Positions 34,265 through 44,710 of a stretch of DNA of 64,000 nt are shown here, one piece after another (position 1 is the first letter of the stretch; each line of letters begins with the position of its first letter). A program made the position numbers and the translations under genes. The notes below the pieces were generated by a model. That model saw nothing but the letters and a program-made list of their open reading frames with translations. It searched no databases and had not been told where the DNA came from. The stretch spans positions 42,630,044 to 42,694,043 of the forward strand of contig NC_072897.1 in NCBI RefSeq assembly GCF_027943255.1. Reading direction: 5' to 3'. This DNA is from Anastrepha obliqua (taxonomy: Eukaryota; Arthropoda; Insecta; Diptera; Tephritidae).

Positions 34265-34279
34265 CCACGTTGGGCGCCA
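34265..34279 (-). promoter_or_regulatory. Primer-binding site, tRNA-Lys type
   Basis: The minus strand reads TGGCGCCCAACGTGG directly after AATTAAT. This equals the 3' end of tRNA-Lys used by gypsy-type elements. It marks the end of the 5' LTR at about 34280. Confidence 0.8.
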
Positions 34280-34958
34280 ATTAATTACATTTATTTTATT
34301 TAAAAATAAAAAATTATTTTTTTGGAGAAAGCAAGCCCCTTGTTATTTATTTGATAATCAAATTAAATTAAAATTGCAAAGTTACTTAAAGCTACTTTAA
34401 CTTATCGGTCACCTCATTCACCTGCCGTGCCACGTGATCGTGTTCTCGGAATTTGGTTTATTGCCGTTCACACGATTTGTAGCAGACATAGCGTCAGCAA
34501 GATGGTTTGAGAACGGAAGCGTGTGCAGCGAATGAACTTTCAGTGTAAGCGGTGTTAACTTACATATATGCATGTACATACGTTTACCATACGCCCAGCA
34601 AAACCTGCGTGACCGAAGCTCTAACACAATTACACTTTTTTATATGTTACAAACACATATGCACTCGTATTTCTTTGGAAATCGACTTTTTTTTTATGCT
34701 CCGTCCCCTTTGGAAAAGGTGTAAGCAGCAAGCAAACTTCATTCATATATTTTTTCTCATTTTTGCATCAATAGAAAAAAAAAACAAAAAAAACGGCAAG
34801 TGGCTGTCAAAGCCATAAGTCAAAAAGATATCTTTTCTCTCTTTTTGATATCAAAGTAGGCCGAGAATCAAATTGTCAACCTTTGGCAAATATGTAAGCA
34901 GTAAGCAAATTTCATTCATATATTTTTCCTCATTTTTGAATCAGTCAAAGTAAACAAA
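34280..34958. other. Probable 5' LTR/flank region with a 60-bp direct repeat; no gene
   Basis: Lies next to the primer-binding site, so part should be the 5' LTR of the minus-strand element, but no partner was found. Two imperfect direct copies of about 60 bp start near 34722 and 34889 (GTAAGCAG(C/T)AAGCAAA, then TTCATTCATATATTTTT). Confidence 0.45.
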
Positions 34959-34963
34959 CGCCG

Positions 34964-37900
34964 CACATACCGGTATTTTGATAATCTAAGCGGCCAAAAG
35001 TCAATTTTGTGAAATGCATTAATTGATTTTAATAATGAATAAAATAGAAAGATAATACAATGGAGTATTCACTCCACCCCCTCTCGCGCTTTTACGTCGC
35101 GTGCGCCACCGCCGTATTGGCAGTCAAAAGTTCATTGCTTATCACACTACACATATCTCGCTCGGCGTTCGGCAAGCAACAAATCTTCAAAAAAGTAAAG
35201 TTAACTTGTTTAAAGTTATATGTCTCGTTTTAATGATGGAAATTGAAGCTTCAGGTATGTTTTTTCCAAATTTAATAAATATTTTATAGATTTTGTTCAT
35301 TAATAACGTAATTTATTGAATTCCGTACAAGGAGAAATAGTGCATTTTTTACACATATTTTTTTTATTTGTTAAGCTGAAAGTTATACTTCCAAGTCCGT
35401 CCAAGCTTGAATTTTTTTTTCAGATTGTGTACATATGCTTTGAGATGTAGAATAAAGTAGAATTAGCCGCAGAAAACCGCAGATTAATTAATTGTGGAAT
35501 TTCAAAAGTTTCATGGAACAGTTTTTTTTAAAAGCGTTTTCTATACTTGTTACTTTTTGGTTTGTTTAAGGTTCTCAAGGCACTTCAGGGGTTCGAATTG
35601 TGACTCGAAAATACCTATTCGACCGCATGCAAGCTCAAAATTTACCAAATTTGGATGAAAAATTAAACTCTTTACAACAGGAGCTTTTGTCAAGTGAAAA
35701 ATACTCTGATGAACAGATATCAGCTCTTAAGCACAATTTTTCACATTTTAAATCACAAATCAAGAAAAAGTGGCTACAAGTACATAAAAAAGAAGATGTT
35801 TTCGTATCAAAGTACAAGTCTTGGTGGGAAGGAGGTTTTGAATTAACTGTTGCAGCAATACCGAAACGATGTGGCCTTCCTCAGAAACATTTCAGTGACT
35901 CAGGTGAAAGATCTAAAAGACGCAAACTGCAGAACTCAGATCTACAGTAAAGGACAAAAACTTGATTATGCATGCTGCTTCAGTAAAGTTAATCAAAAGT
36001 GGAAAGAGAGATGCTTCTAAAGTATTAAAAGACATTCAAAACTCTCCGATACGTGCGACAAAATACAAAAAGGCATTTTCAAACACTAGGAAAAAAGAAA
36101 TCCACTCTTTATCACCAATGCAAGCATTGAAAATGATGATTGATGCTAATCTAACAAGTGCTCAGTACGAAGTTATAAGGAACACATGTAAAAAAAATTT
36201 TCCCTGCTACACACTTATTCAAAAAGCAAAAAATGAATTGTATCCGCCTACTGAATTTTTCAGAATTACATGCACAATGCCGAATGTGATTTACAGCCCT
36301 TGGTCGATGTTACAGTGAAACGCTTATTAACTTATTTGGAAGTGGTTCTTTCAGCCCTTAAAGAACAAGAAAGATTGTCCCTGAAACTTATTTGTAAATG
36401 GGGATGCGACGGCTCACAGCAGTCACAGTTTAAACAAAAACAAGAAAGTGATAGTGATTGTGATTCAAATATCTTCCAAACCTGTTTTGTTCCATTAAGG
36501 TTAGTCTGTGGAAAAAGTGATAAAGTCGTTTGGGAAAATCCAACGCCCTCTTCAGCTCGTTTTTGTCATCCTTTGAGGTTCCGGTTTGTAAAAGAAAGTG
36601 TGGACATAACTAAAGAGGAAATTGACTTCGTAACTGAATCTTTGAAATCGCTGTCAGCTACGGATTTAGACTTAAATAGTTTAACGTTTAAAGTCAGTCA
36701 CGTGTTCGTCATGACAATGGTAGATGACAAAGTGTGCAACGCTGCTTCTGGCACAACTTCTACCAATAAGGGCTATATTTGAGGGGCTACATCCAAAGAT
36801 TTTAATCAGCTGCATTTAAAGTACGATATTAACCACGAATGCCTTGAGTTTGGTTTATCTGTTTTGCACGCCAGGATAAGACTCTTTGAGAGTATTCTCC
36901 ATCTTGCCTACAAGTTGCTGTTCGAAAATACAGAGAAAGAAAGACAGAAGCGGAAAAAACGCTCGAGAAAGACAGGAAACTTGAAATCCAACAGAGATTC
37001 CGTAACGAGACTGGCTTGCTTATTCATATGCCAAAAGCTAACTTTGGAAACACGAATGATGGTAACACAAGCAGGAGATTTTTCGAAGATCCAAAGTTAG
37101 CTGCTGAAATAACCGGAATCAACTATGATCTCATTTATCGGTTAAAAGTTATATTGGAGACAATTTCATGCGGACATAAAGTGGACTCGGAGAAATGATA
37201 AATATGCATTTGACACAGCTCAGTTGTACGTTGAATTATACCCATGGCACCCGCTGACACCGACAATGCACAAAATACTTGTGCATTGTGCATTAATCAT
37301 AAAAAATGCATTGGTGCCTATTGGGCAACTTTCGGAGGAAGCTGCAGAAGCAAGGAATAAACATTTTAGAACTTACCGCCAAGACTTCGCAAGAAAATTT
37401 TCCCGAGAAAACTGCAATAGAGACATTTTTAATCGACTTTTTCTAAGTTCAGACCCTTTATTTAGCAGCACTAGAAATGTGAAAAGAGGAAAATGAAAAT
37501 CATATTTACCGGAAACGTTAGGTTTACTCATTCCGGCCCAACATAACGAATCTGATTCATCAGATAATGAAAATTTTTAATTTTTTGCCTTTAATTTGTT
37601 TCATTTTGCTTTAGTTCTTATTGACGTAAGATTATTGATTGAATTAAATATTTTTTTTTGGTTCAAATAATGTATTTTATTTGACACCTCCTGTGAAACT
37701 TGGCATTTGATAATAAATACTTAAAACATTAATAATGATGTCTATTTTATATAATTTAACCTATAAATACCCAAAAAAAATTCATTTTCTATTTATTCTA
37801 GTACAAAATGGTTGTATCTTTAAAGATACCACGGTCATTTAAGGGTTAATAATATAATAGTTCAATAAAAAAGTCCATTGTCTAAATGATGATGAATAAA

Positions 37901-37968
37901 AGTATATAAGACTATAAAAAACGTTAAAATAGTTTTGGCCGCCTAGATTATCAAAATACCGGTATGTG
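34964..37968 (+). mobile_element. Transib transposon 1, 3,005 bp, CGCCG duplication
   Basis: Ends are CACATACCGGTATTTTGATA (left) and the same 20 bases read from the right, continuing with one mismatch to about 35 bases. They are flanked by CGCCG (34959-34963 and 37969-37973). Five-base GC-rich duplications of the CGNCG type and termini starting CAC are hallmarks of Transib. It encodes a degraded RAG1-core-like transposase and sits at the head of a tRNA-derived SINE whose remainder follows at 37969. Confidence 0.88.
35239..37496 (+). pseudogene. Transib transposase (RAG1-core-like), degraded
   Basis: A short first exon (MEIEAS at 35239) may join over an intron (GTATGT at 35256, TTTAAG near 35570) to the main frame. 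Core motifs are CKWGCDGSQQSQFKQ (first Asp), FVMTMVDDKV (second Asp) and IGQLSEEAAEARNKHF, which holds the Glu equivalent to RAG1 Glu962. A TGA at 36780-36782 replaces the first Cys of the expected CxxC after the second Asp. Frameshifts near 35920, 36290, 37000 and 37200 break it. Relation to RAG1 is established for the family; the residue matches here are mine by eye. Confidence 0.82.
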
Positions 37969-38160
37969 CGCCGTAGCCGAGTGGGTTGGTGCGTGACTGC
38001 TATTCAGAATTCACAGAGAAAACGTCAGTTCGAATCTCGGTGAAAGCAAAATTAATAAAAAACATTTTTTAATAGCGGTCGCCCATCAGCAGGCAATGGC
38101 AAAACACCGAGTGTATTTCTACCATGAAAAAAATCTGCTCATAAACATATCATAAAACAA
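37969..38160 (+). mobile_element. tRNA-derived SINE, truncated copy
   Basis: Begins CGCCGTAGCCGAGTGGGTTG with a box A-like TAGCCGAGTGGG and a box B-like AGTTCGAATCTC (near 38029), the internal RNA polymerase III promoter of tRNA genes. The body AATAGCGGTCGCCC and GGCAATGGCAAA is shared with the full copy at 51543-51887. The 3' part is missing. Its head is interrupted by Transib 1. It is not a functional tRNA gene: the stem pairing is not kept. Confidence 0.8.
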
Positions 38161-38194
38161 AATGAAATAAATGTATAAGAAAAAAAAATTTTTT

Positions 38195-38300
38195 TTGTGA
38201 TTCGAACCAAGGATTTCGGATCGGAAGCCCACATTGCTAGCCGCTGGGCTATCGCACTGTGCTGTCGCCGCTGGCCTAAAAGTTATTTTGTTCGTCGCTA
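38195..38300 (-). mobile_element. Second tRNA-derived SINE head (different family)
   Basis: On the minus strand a box A-like TAGCCCAGCGGCTAG and a box B-like GGTTCGAATCAC stand about 45 bases apart, followed by an A/T-rich tail. The body differs from the SINE at 37969. Ends and duplication are not clear. Confidence 0.5.
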
Positions 38301-38564
38301 CGTTTATATGAAACTGGCACTGGCAAACGAATCCATATGTATGAAAGGGATAAAAAATCACACGTACACAAAAAATTTGGCACAATTTTCCCAACGCTTT
38401 TAACAAAGTGATTGTAAAGGGGCGTGGTTAGTGATAGTTTAACGACCACGCGTGGCGGTTATGTGCAGGGTAACCTGACCACCACTCTTCTTGCTGGGCG
38501 CTTGCTCAGTGTGGAGAACGTTAATGTATAGAGAAGTCTCAATGACAGGAACGCTAGGCATAAA

Positions 38565-38631
38565 ATTTTAGCTTTGGACGACATCCTCATTTAGGGGAAT
38601 AAAGTGACTGCCCTGTGTGCGGTAATATGTA
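38565..38631 (+). repeat. Repeat A, copy 3 (first piece)
   Basis: AGGCATAAAATTTTAGC to GCGGTAATATGTA matches 9833-9905 in the same orientation. The copy is then interrupted by a Tc1-like element, resumes at 40295-40396, is interrupted by an R1-like LINE and ends with CTAGGGTATCAAGTGTGC near 42773-42790. Confidence 0.75.
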
Positions 38632-40294
38632 CAGTGAGTGCCACTCAAAATGGCCCACATGTAAAAAGTTTACAAAACGTGGTATAATTCCAAAAACTTA
38701 CATTTTCTTTTTCAACTTTTTTATTTTTCTTAAACTATAGATAATAGCCAACAAAAAAACGTAAACATATTTCATTAATAAAATAAAGTTTTCAAAATTT
38801 ACGAGAAAGGAACAAAACACATGAAAAATGACGCGCCACTCAAAATGACCCACTCATTTAAAGCAACTCATATAACGGTATTTCACGAAACCTGTTTGTA
38901 AATTTTTGTCTGTTTAGTTGGTTTGAATACATTGTTCATGTGATCAACTTATTAGTTGCGTGTGCGAATTTAAGAGTTTGAGATATTGCGTATTTTCCTA
39001 AAATGGCTCCTCAAACCACAATAGAAATACGAAATTTGATAATACAGCATTATAAAAGTGGTAAAAGCCAAAGAGAAGTAGCTGTTATGGTTAATAGATC
39101 ACGCAGTACTATAAAAAATATAATAAAACGTTATAATGACGAAAAACGAATCGCAAACAAGCCAAAACATCCTGGTAAGAAAGTGCTGACTGAACGTGAA
39201 GAGCGTTGGATTCTACAAAAAGTCAAAGTAAATCCACGATTAAGTGCTCCAATTCTTCGAGATATGTTAGCAGAAGCATTTAATATAAAATGCAGTGCAA
39301 CAACCGTCAGAAGGGTTCTTCATAGAGCTGGTTTACATGGAAGAATTGCCCGGAAAAAACCATTTGTAAGTGAAAAAAATAGGAAAAAGCGTTTGGAATA
39401 CGCTCACACCTACTACATGAAAGATTTCGAATTCTGGAAAAACGTAATTTTTGTTGACGAATCCAAATTCAACTTATTCGGATCAGACGGGAGGGTAAAC
39501 GTATGGCGAAAACCGAATGAAGAGCTGGATCCAAAACATCTTCGACCTACAGTAAAACATGGTGGTGGGAACGTGATGGTGTGGGCTGCTTGTTCGGCTT
39601 CAGGTGTTGGAAATTTGTGCTTCGTGCAGGGTAATATGGATAAATTTCAATATTTGCAAATTTTGCGAGAAAATCTAAAACAAAGTGCACAAAAGCTGCG
39701 AATAGAGAATACATTTCACTGGTATCAAGATAACGACCCAAAGCATTCCGCCCACATCGTCAAAGAATGGTTATTGTATAATTGCCCTAAAGTCTTGAAA
39801 ACACCTCCACAGTCTCCAGATTTAAATATAATAGAGAATTTATGGCAAAAATTGGAAGTTGAAATTCGGAAGCGAGCAATATCAAATATAAACGACCTCA
39901 AGACTGCCCTAATGGAGGAGTGGGAGAAAATATCTCCAGACTTTACAAACAAATTGGTGGAATCCATTCCTAATAGGTTGAAATCGGTAATAAATCAAAG
40001 AGGTTATCCGACAAAATACTAGTTTTAAGGAAATTTATGATTTTTTTTATGTATATAACTAAATTTAAATGAGTGGGTCATTTTGAGTGGCGCGTCATTT
40101 TTCATGTGTTTTGTTCCTTTCTCGTAAATTTTGAAAACTTTATTTTATTAATGAAATATGTTTACGTTTTTTTGTTGGCTATTATCTATAGTTTAAGAAA
40201 AATAAAAAAGTTGAAAAAGAAAATGTAAGTTTTTGGAATTATACCACGTTTTGTAAACTTTTTACATGTGGGCCATTTTGAGTGGCACTCACTG
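38632..40294 (+). mobile_element. Intact Tc1-like element with IR/DR ends, 1,663 bp
   Basis: TA duplications at 38630-38631 and 40295-40296. The inverted repeats are 231 bp each (38632-38862 and 40064-40294) and nearly identical. Each contains two direct repeats of GCCACTCAAAATGGCCCAC type, one at the outer tip and one near the inner end (GCCACTCAAAATGACCCAC, 38835-38853). This IR/DR layout is known from Tc1-group elements such as Minos, S and Bari3. It carries an open transposase and is inserted in repeat A. Confidence 0.94.
39003..40022 (+). CDS. Tc1-like transposase, 339 aa, apparently intact
   Basis: The N-terminal half is a paired-like DNA-binding region with two helix-turn-helix motifs (residues 1-50 and about 65-115) and a basic stretch that may be a nuclear signal (RKKPFVSEKNRKKR). 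The catalytic triad is Asp152 (FVDESKF), Asp243 (WYQDNDPKH) and Glu278 (SPDLNIIENLW), with 34 residues between the last two (DD34E). Length matches the family and the gene has no stop, frameshift or intron. Its neighbours are the element's own 231-bp inverted repeats. It is expected to cut out and insert the element at TA. Confidence 0.95.
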   Translation: MAPQTTIEIRNLIIQHYKSGKSQREVAVMVNRSRSTIKNIIKRYNDEKRIANKPKHPGKKVLTEREERWILQKVKVNPRLSAPILRDMLAEAFNIKCSATTVRRVLHRAGLHGRIARKKPFVSEKNRKKRLEYAHTYYMKDFEFWKNVIFVDESKFNLFGSDGRVNVWRKPNEELDPKHLRPTVKHGGGNVMVWAACSASGVGNLCFVQGNMDKFQYLQILRENLKQSAQKLRIENTFHWYQDNDPKHSAHIVKEWLLYNCPKVLKTPPQSPDLNIIENLWQKLEVEIRKRAISNINDLKTALMEEWEKISPDFTNKLVESIPNRLKSVINQRGYPTKY

Positions 40295-40396
40295 TATGTA
40301 TGTACATGCATATGTGTATATTAATAAGCATTGTTTTGCTGAGAGTTCGAAATACAAGTACATATTTACATAAGTATGTTCGTACACAGGCTGTTA

Positions 40397-42769
40397 ACAC
40401 GCCTGACCAAAGCCTTTGATGCTGCAATGATCAGGAAAAAGCACACTTACGTGCGGAAACCCGTTTACTGGTGGAACAGCGATATTCATAGTTGACAAAA
40501 AGGTTGTGGAAACCCTTTTCACAAGGCACGAAAATGAGCAAGAACACCGACTAACAACGGACATATTATTTATTACAGATATACCTACAGTCACGGAAAC
40601 AGAGGTAAATATAGCTTTGGGTCGTTTTGGAAACGCTAAAGCTCCAGGACTGGATTGAACACCTAACGGAGCTCTGAAACTTGCACTGAAGGAAGACGCA
40701 AAATTCTTCACGGAGACGTATCAGAAGTGTTTTGAGATGGTGTCTTCCCAAAAATTTGGAAACAACAACGACTTGTCCATTTGCCGAAACCTAATAAAAC
40801 GCCGGGTCAACCGAGCTCATATCGACCACTTTGTATGATTGATACGATGGGCAACATTTTAGAACGGCTTATTGCTGATAGTTTGCAGCAGCACCTTAGT
40901 GAAAAAAAATGCTTGTCCGACAACCAATATTGTTTCCTCAGGGGGCGCTCCACTATTTTAATTGCATCGATAGTTATATCAATATCAATAGCGGAAAATG
41001 CCATTGAAGGAACAATATGGATGCATGGCACCAAGGAGTATTGCGCCGTTACAATATTTGACGTAAAAAATGCTTTTAACTCTGCATGCTGGTCCCACAT
41101 AATGCAAGCTTTAGGGAACCTGGAAACGCCGCCATACCTTTCACGTTTGATAAAAAGCTAGCTATCAGATAGAGTACTACTCTGTGACACAGACGAAGGA
41201 GTTAAGCAATATAGACTAACTGGGGGAGTACCACAAGGCTTCGTACTTGATTCTCTATTGTGGAATGTGCTTTACGACGGAATCCTCCACATGCCAATAC
41301 CAAAAGAAGTCCAATTAATTGGTTACGCGGATGATAATTCGTTGGCAAAAAGAGCTTCAGCAGATTAAATCTATGTATATGTAGTGCAACAGTTTTTAAA
41401 ATAAACAACTGGCTTACATCGTCAAGCCTACAGCTTACGGGCCAAAAAACTGAAGCAGGTTTGATCACAAGCAGAAAAAAAATTGAGAACATCACACTAA
41501 GCATAGACGGGCATAACATTAACAGCCAACCGTATTTGAAATACTTGGGAGTCATGACTGATGCACGCTTAAACTTCAAAGCTCACATTGAAAAGGCTTG
41601 TGAGAAATCGGCACGGGTAAATACGGCGCTATCTCGAACAATGGCTAACATAAGCAGACCAAGTCAGAACAGAAAGCTACCACTGGCAAAAGTTACCCAA
41701 TCCATTCTAATGCATACTGCACCTGTTAAAGCGTTAAAATACGAAACATACAGCAAGCGCTTTTCGCACACTATCCCATGAAGCTATTGGAGTAATTTCG
41801 GGCATAATGCCCCCCCAATATAATGGCTCTGGAAAGTAAGAGGATATATGACAAAAGCCGAAGCCTTGGGAGGTCGTTAATAGCTGAGGAGCGCAAAGAA
41901 ATCAGATCCGAGAGTCTATCAAAATGACAAAGGCGTTGAGATATAACACCCAAAGGGAGATGGACACATCGACTCATTAGAAATGTGCAGCCATGGGTCG
42001 ATAGAAAACATGTTAGTGTAGACTTTTATTTGACGCAGTTCCTGACAGGACATGATTGTTTCAGAGAATATCTCCATAAATATGGCCATGATGATGGAGT
42101 TATATGCTCATTTTGTGCCAAGGCTAATGAAAATGCGGAGCATATATTCTTTTACTGCCAAAGATATAGTAATAAACGAGAGTTTTTGGAAACCCAAATA
42201 GCAGAACCAATAACACCGGACAATGTTGTTCCACACATGCCACAATCGAAAGAAGTATGAGATTGTATTAAAAAATTCTCAGTGTTCGTACTCAATGATT
42301 TGAGGCAAAAGGAGAGAAGGCGAAAAAGCGAAAGCAAATAGCTGAAGTTCTGTAGCATAATATATTAGTCCACACTTTTCCTGCGATGTAGTAACTTTCG
42401 GTTGTACCGTAGGACCATTTTCTAGATTAATTTATTTGGATGAAGGTAAACTGACAATACCGGACATAGAAAATTACCTTTCTATGGTATGGACAGAGAC
42501 ATGGTGGGTGGGGGACTACTGTTATGACAAGGGTTGCTCTCTCATCAAATGACTTAAACAGTGGGTGGTAACAAGCAGATGCTACTTTCGACGTATTGCA
42601 TCCGGACAATAACGGATGTTGAGTTTAGTGCTAAAATTACCCCCCGACGAATAACTTAATGGTTGCACCGGGGGGTACTTTGACGGTAGGAGGTTTAGTT
42701 CTGGTTAAGGTCCCACACTGACGGGGTTAGGCTTTCGATGCTTCCTCCTCGTAAAAAAAAAAACAAAAG
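40397..42769 (+). mobile_element. R1-like LINE, 5'-truncated, decayed
   Basis: A reverse transcriptase is read from about 40560 to 41780: SSYRPLCMIDTMGNILERLI, VTIFDVKNAFNSACW, GGVPQGFVLDSLLWNVLYD and LIGYADDNSLA with YADD kept. A C-terminal zinc motif (CSFCAKANENAEHIFFYC) follows near 42107-42160, after GRWTHRLIRNVQPWVD-type sequence. These are characteristic of the R1 clade. Several stops and frameshifts break the frame, and the endonuclease and ORF1 are gone. The 3' end is an A-rich tail at 42753-42768. It is inserted in repeat A copy 3. Confidence 0.8.
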
Positions 42770-42906
42770 AGGCTAGGGTATCAAGTGTGCAAGTTAATAC
42801 CCTGCTCTGGTAAGCTGCATAACGGCAAATATATACAAAAAGTCCCAGTAATCAGTACTTTACTCTGGTAAGCTGCTTGATGGCAAATATATAAGAAAAA
42901 TAAATA
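42770..42906. repeat. End of repeat A copy 3 and a 59-bp direct duplication
   Basis: CTAGGGTATCAAGTGTGC ends repeat A. Then two imperfect copies of CTCTGGTAAGCTGC...GGCAAATATATA start at about 42814 and 42873. Confidence 0.6.
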
Positions 42907-42910
42907 TTAG

Positions 42911-43531
42911 GGGGTTCCGGTGGCCTAGAGCTCGCAAATGTAGGGTATTTTCAGGAATATTCTTTTTACAATAAAAAAAATTAAAATCCATGTTTAAATT
43001 TTTTACGCTTCATACAAAAATGAAAAACTTTTTTTTTATGTTAATAATTTTAAAAATGGCTCTGAGGTTGACCCTCCCGAAAAATTAGACCTGGATGATG
43101 GACCATTTCTCTTCTATTTATCTGAAACACCAAACTAAAAAAATTATTAATCAGTATGACTGTAGCTATGTCTCGTACTAGAATAAAAAGAAAAAACTTT
43201 GACAAAATGGCGCTGGTGTGAATTTCACACTCTAAAAATCAGGTTTTTAATAAAAAAAAACGAAATAATTGAAATAATATTATAATTCTAGTACGGGCGA
43301 TTGCCATTGATGTTGTGAAAAACATATTAAAACTTTAAACGATTCGGTTGAATAGGTTTTTGTTTTTTGACAGCACCAGGCCGGAAAAAGTCGGTTCGAG
43401 ATAAATGAGTTTATTGTTTGAGGTACAGGAGCGCCCGGACCGCTCTCTACCTAGTCAATGGTACTATACTTTCGAAATATCGAAAAAACCTAAAAATCGA
43501 TTTTTTGAAATTTCTAGACCACCGGGTTCCC
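42911..43531. mobile_element. Probable TTAA-type MITE, 621 bp
   Basis: Imperfect inverted ends: GGGGTTCCGGTGGCCTAGA on the left and GGGAACCCGGTGGTCTAGA read from the right, flanked by TTAG (42907-42910) and TTAA (43532-43535). The interior is non-coding. Its layout is like the TTAA MITE at 5951-6679 but the sequences differ. Confidence 0.6.
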
Positions 43532-43535
43532 TTAA

Positions 43536-44710
43536 GGCACAAATTGTATGACGATGAAATGGGATATGTAAGATAAATAAATGTTAAAGCTAGCATAAGC
43601 TCAAATTGTATGATGATGAAATAAGCTCCTCCAGTAGTGAAATATTTAATGTAAACAATTATTTGTTCTCCATAGCGTAAGCATAAATATTATAAATAAT
43701 AAAGACTTCACTTCAAATTTCAGTTTAGTGTTTTATTTTTTTTAACGCTCGCGCGTGCTACAAACTTAATTGGCGATCCTGTCAGGAGCTATCTAACCGT
43801 CAGGAAATACCGCGTACGAGAGGGCATACGGTCGGTGAACAAATATAAGTACCCTACGAATCGGGCGAAACAAACAACAACACATTCGAGAAAAAATATA
43901 GAGTACCCCACGTGTTAGGCGAAAATTATAAGATAAAAAAACAAAAATTTTAAAAGCAAAACAGAAAGCAAACGTAACGTCTTTTAATACGAAGGAAGTT
44001 AGAAAGATAAGAAATTATTATTAGTGATAGTAAATGCCCATAAAAGAGTTTTTGAATAATAAGTAAGATTATAAGAACAGACTATAGCTGTAAAAGTATA
44101 TCATAAACTAATGAAAAAAGAAGAAATAAAGTAAATGGGAAACAGCTCGAGTACCCCTAAATACGTTCGCCTATATTATTGTAGTTATTGCGGCAATGAT
44201 TACAAAGAATCTAGGTGCCCAAACTTAACTAAGAAAATAGTGAAAAGTGTAATTAAAAATAAGTGAAAAAAGTGAGGAGAGGACCCTTACAAAAAAATGT
44301 ATATAAGAATATACACTTATCCGCGGAAGATATAGCTAGATTAATAGCTACTCATACCGCAAGCTTACGTGTAGAAATAAGCTAATTAAATAACCAAATT
44401 AGGACTCTGAGAACAGCATCTCAGGTGGCGGAGTACCGGACTCAGACCATTGACGATGCGTTAACGTGTAATAAAAGCTTGGATATATATATATTCGAGT
44501 TTTCAGGTAAATCATATGTGCGTTAGAGAGAGGCCGCAAAAAATTCTATGAGTTTATATATTGAAGGTAGCAGGAGATACCTTGGATCACTAACTATATT
44601 AAGAAATAAAATTGTAGAAGATGCTAACGATATTTTATTTTTAACTTAATCATGGGGCTGCATTGTATTTAGAGGCCAGATTTGCTAGATTAGATTTTGC
44701 CTATGCAGAT
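43536..44710 (+). mobile_element. gypsy-lineage LTR retroelement: LTR end, PBS, leader and first part of gag
   Basis: An LTR-like end (AATAAAGACTTCACTTC near 43701) runs to ACTTAAT at 43770 and is followed by the putative primer-binding site TGGCGATCCTGTCAGGA (43771). A leader follows. MGNSSS opens a 43-codon frame at 44135. The gag frame then reads LSAEDIARLIATHTASL (about 44325) and REAAKNSMSLYIEGSRRYLG (about 44530). Gag continues beyond two later insertions at 48094-48218 and 51895-52310. Stops are scattered, so the element is dead. Confidence 0.7.
43771..43787 (+). promoter_or_regulatory. Putative primer-binding site of the gypsy element
   Basis: TGGCGATCCTGTCAGGA follows an AAT end and resembles the tRNA-Arg-type site (TGGCGACC...) used by some gypsy elements, with differences. 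Confidence 0.5.

Larger units (their letters stand above)
26061..34279 (-). mobile_element. Errantivirus-like (gypsy lineage, env-bearing) LTR retroelement, degraded
   Basis: On the minus strand the order is primer-binding site (34279-34265), gag, protease, integrase and env, as in gypsy/17.6-type errantiviruses. The body of the reverse transcriptase and RNase H is missing: protease-like sequence ends near 32160 and the RNase H/integrase linker begins near 32047. The env region is split by a mariner (29189-30456) and a piggyBac relic (26801-28647). Many stops are present. No LTR pair could be delimited. This is a defective old copy. Confidence 0.8.

Noticed and set aside
37969..38045. tRNA gene
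   Set aside because: Box A and box B are present but acceptor and anticodon stems do not pair and the sequence continues into a shared SINE body.
44135..44266. MGNSSS 43-codon ORF as a separate small protein
   Set aside because: It lies in the leader of the gypsy element ahead of gag, so an independent gene is not supported.
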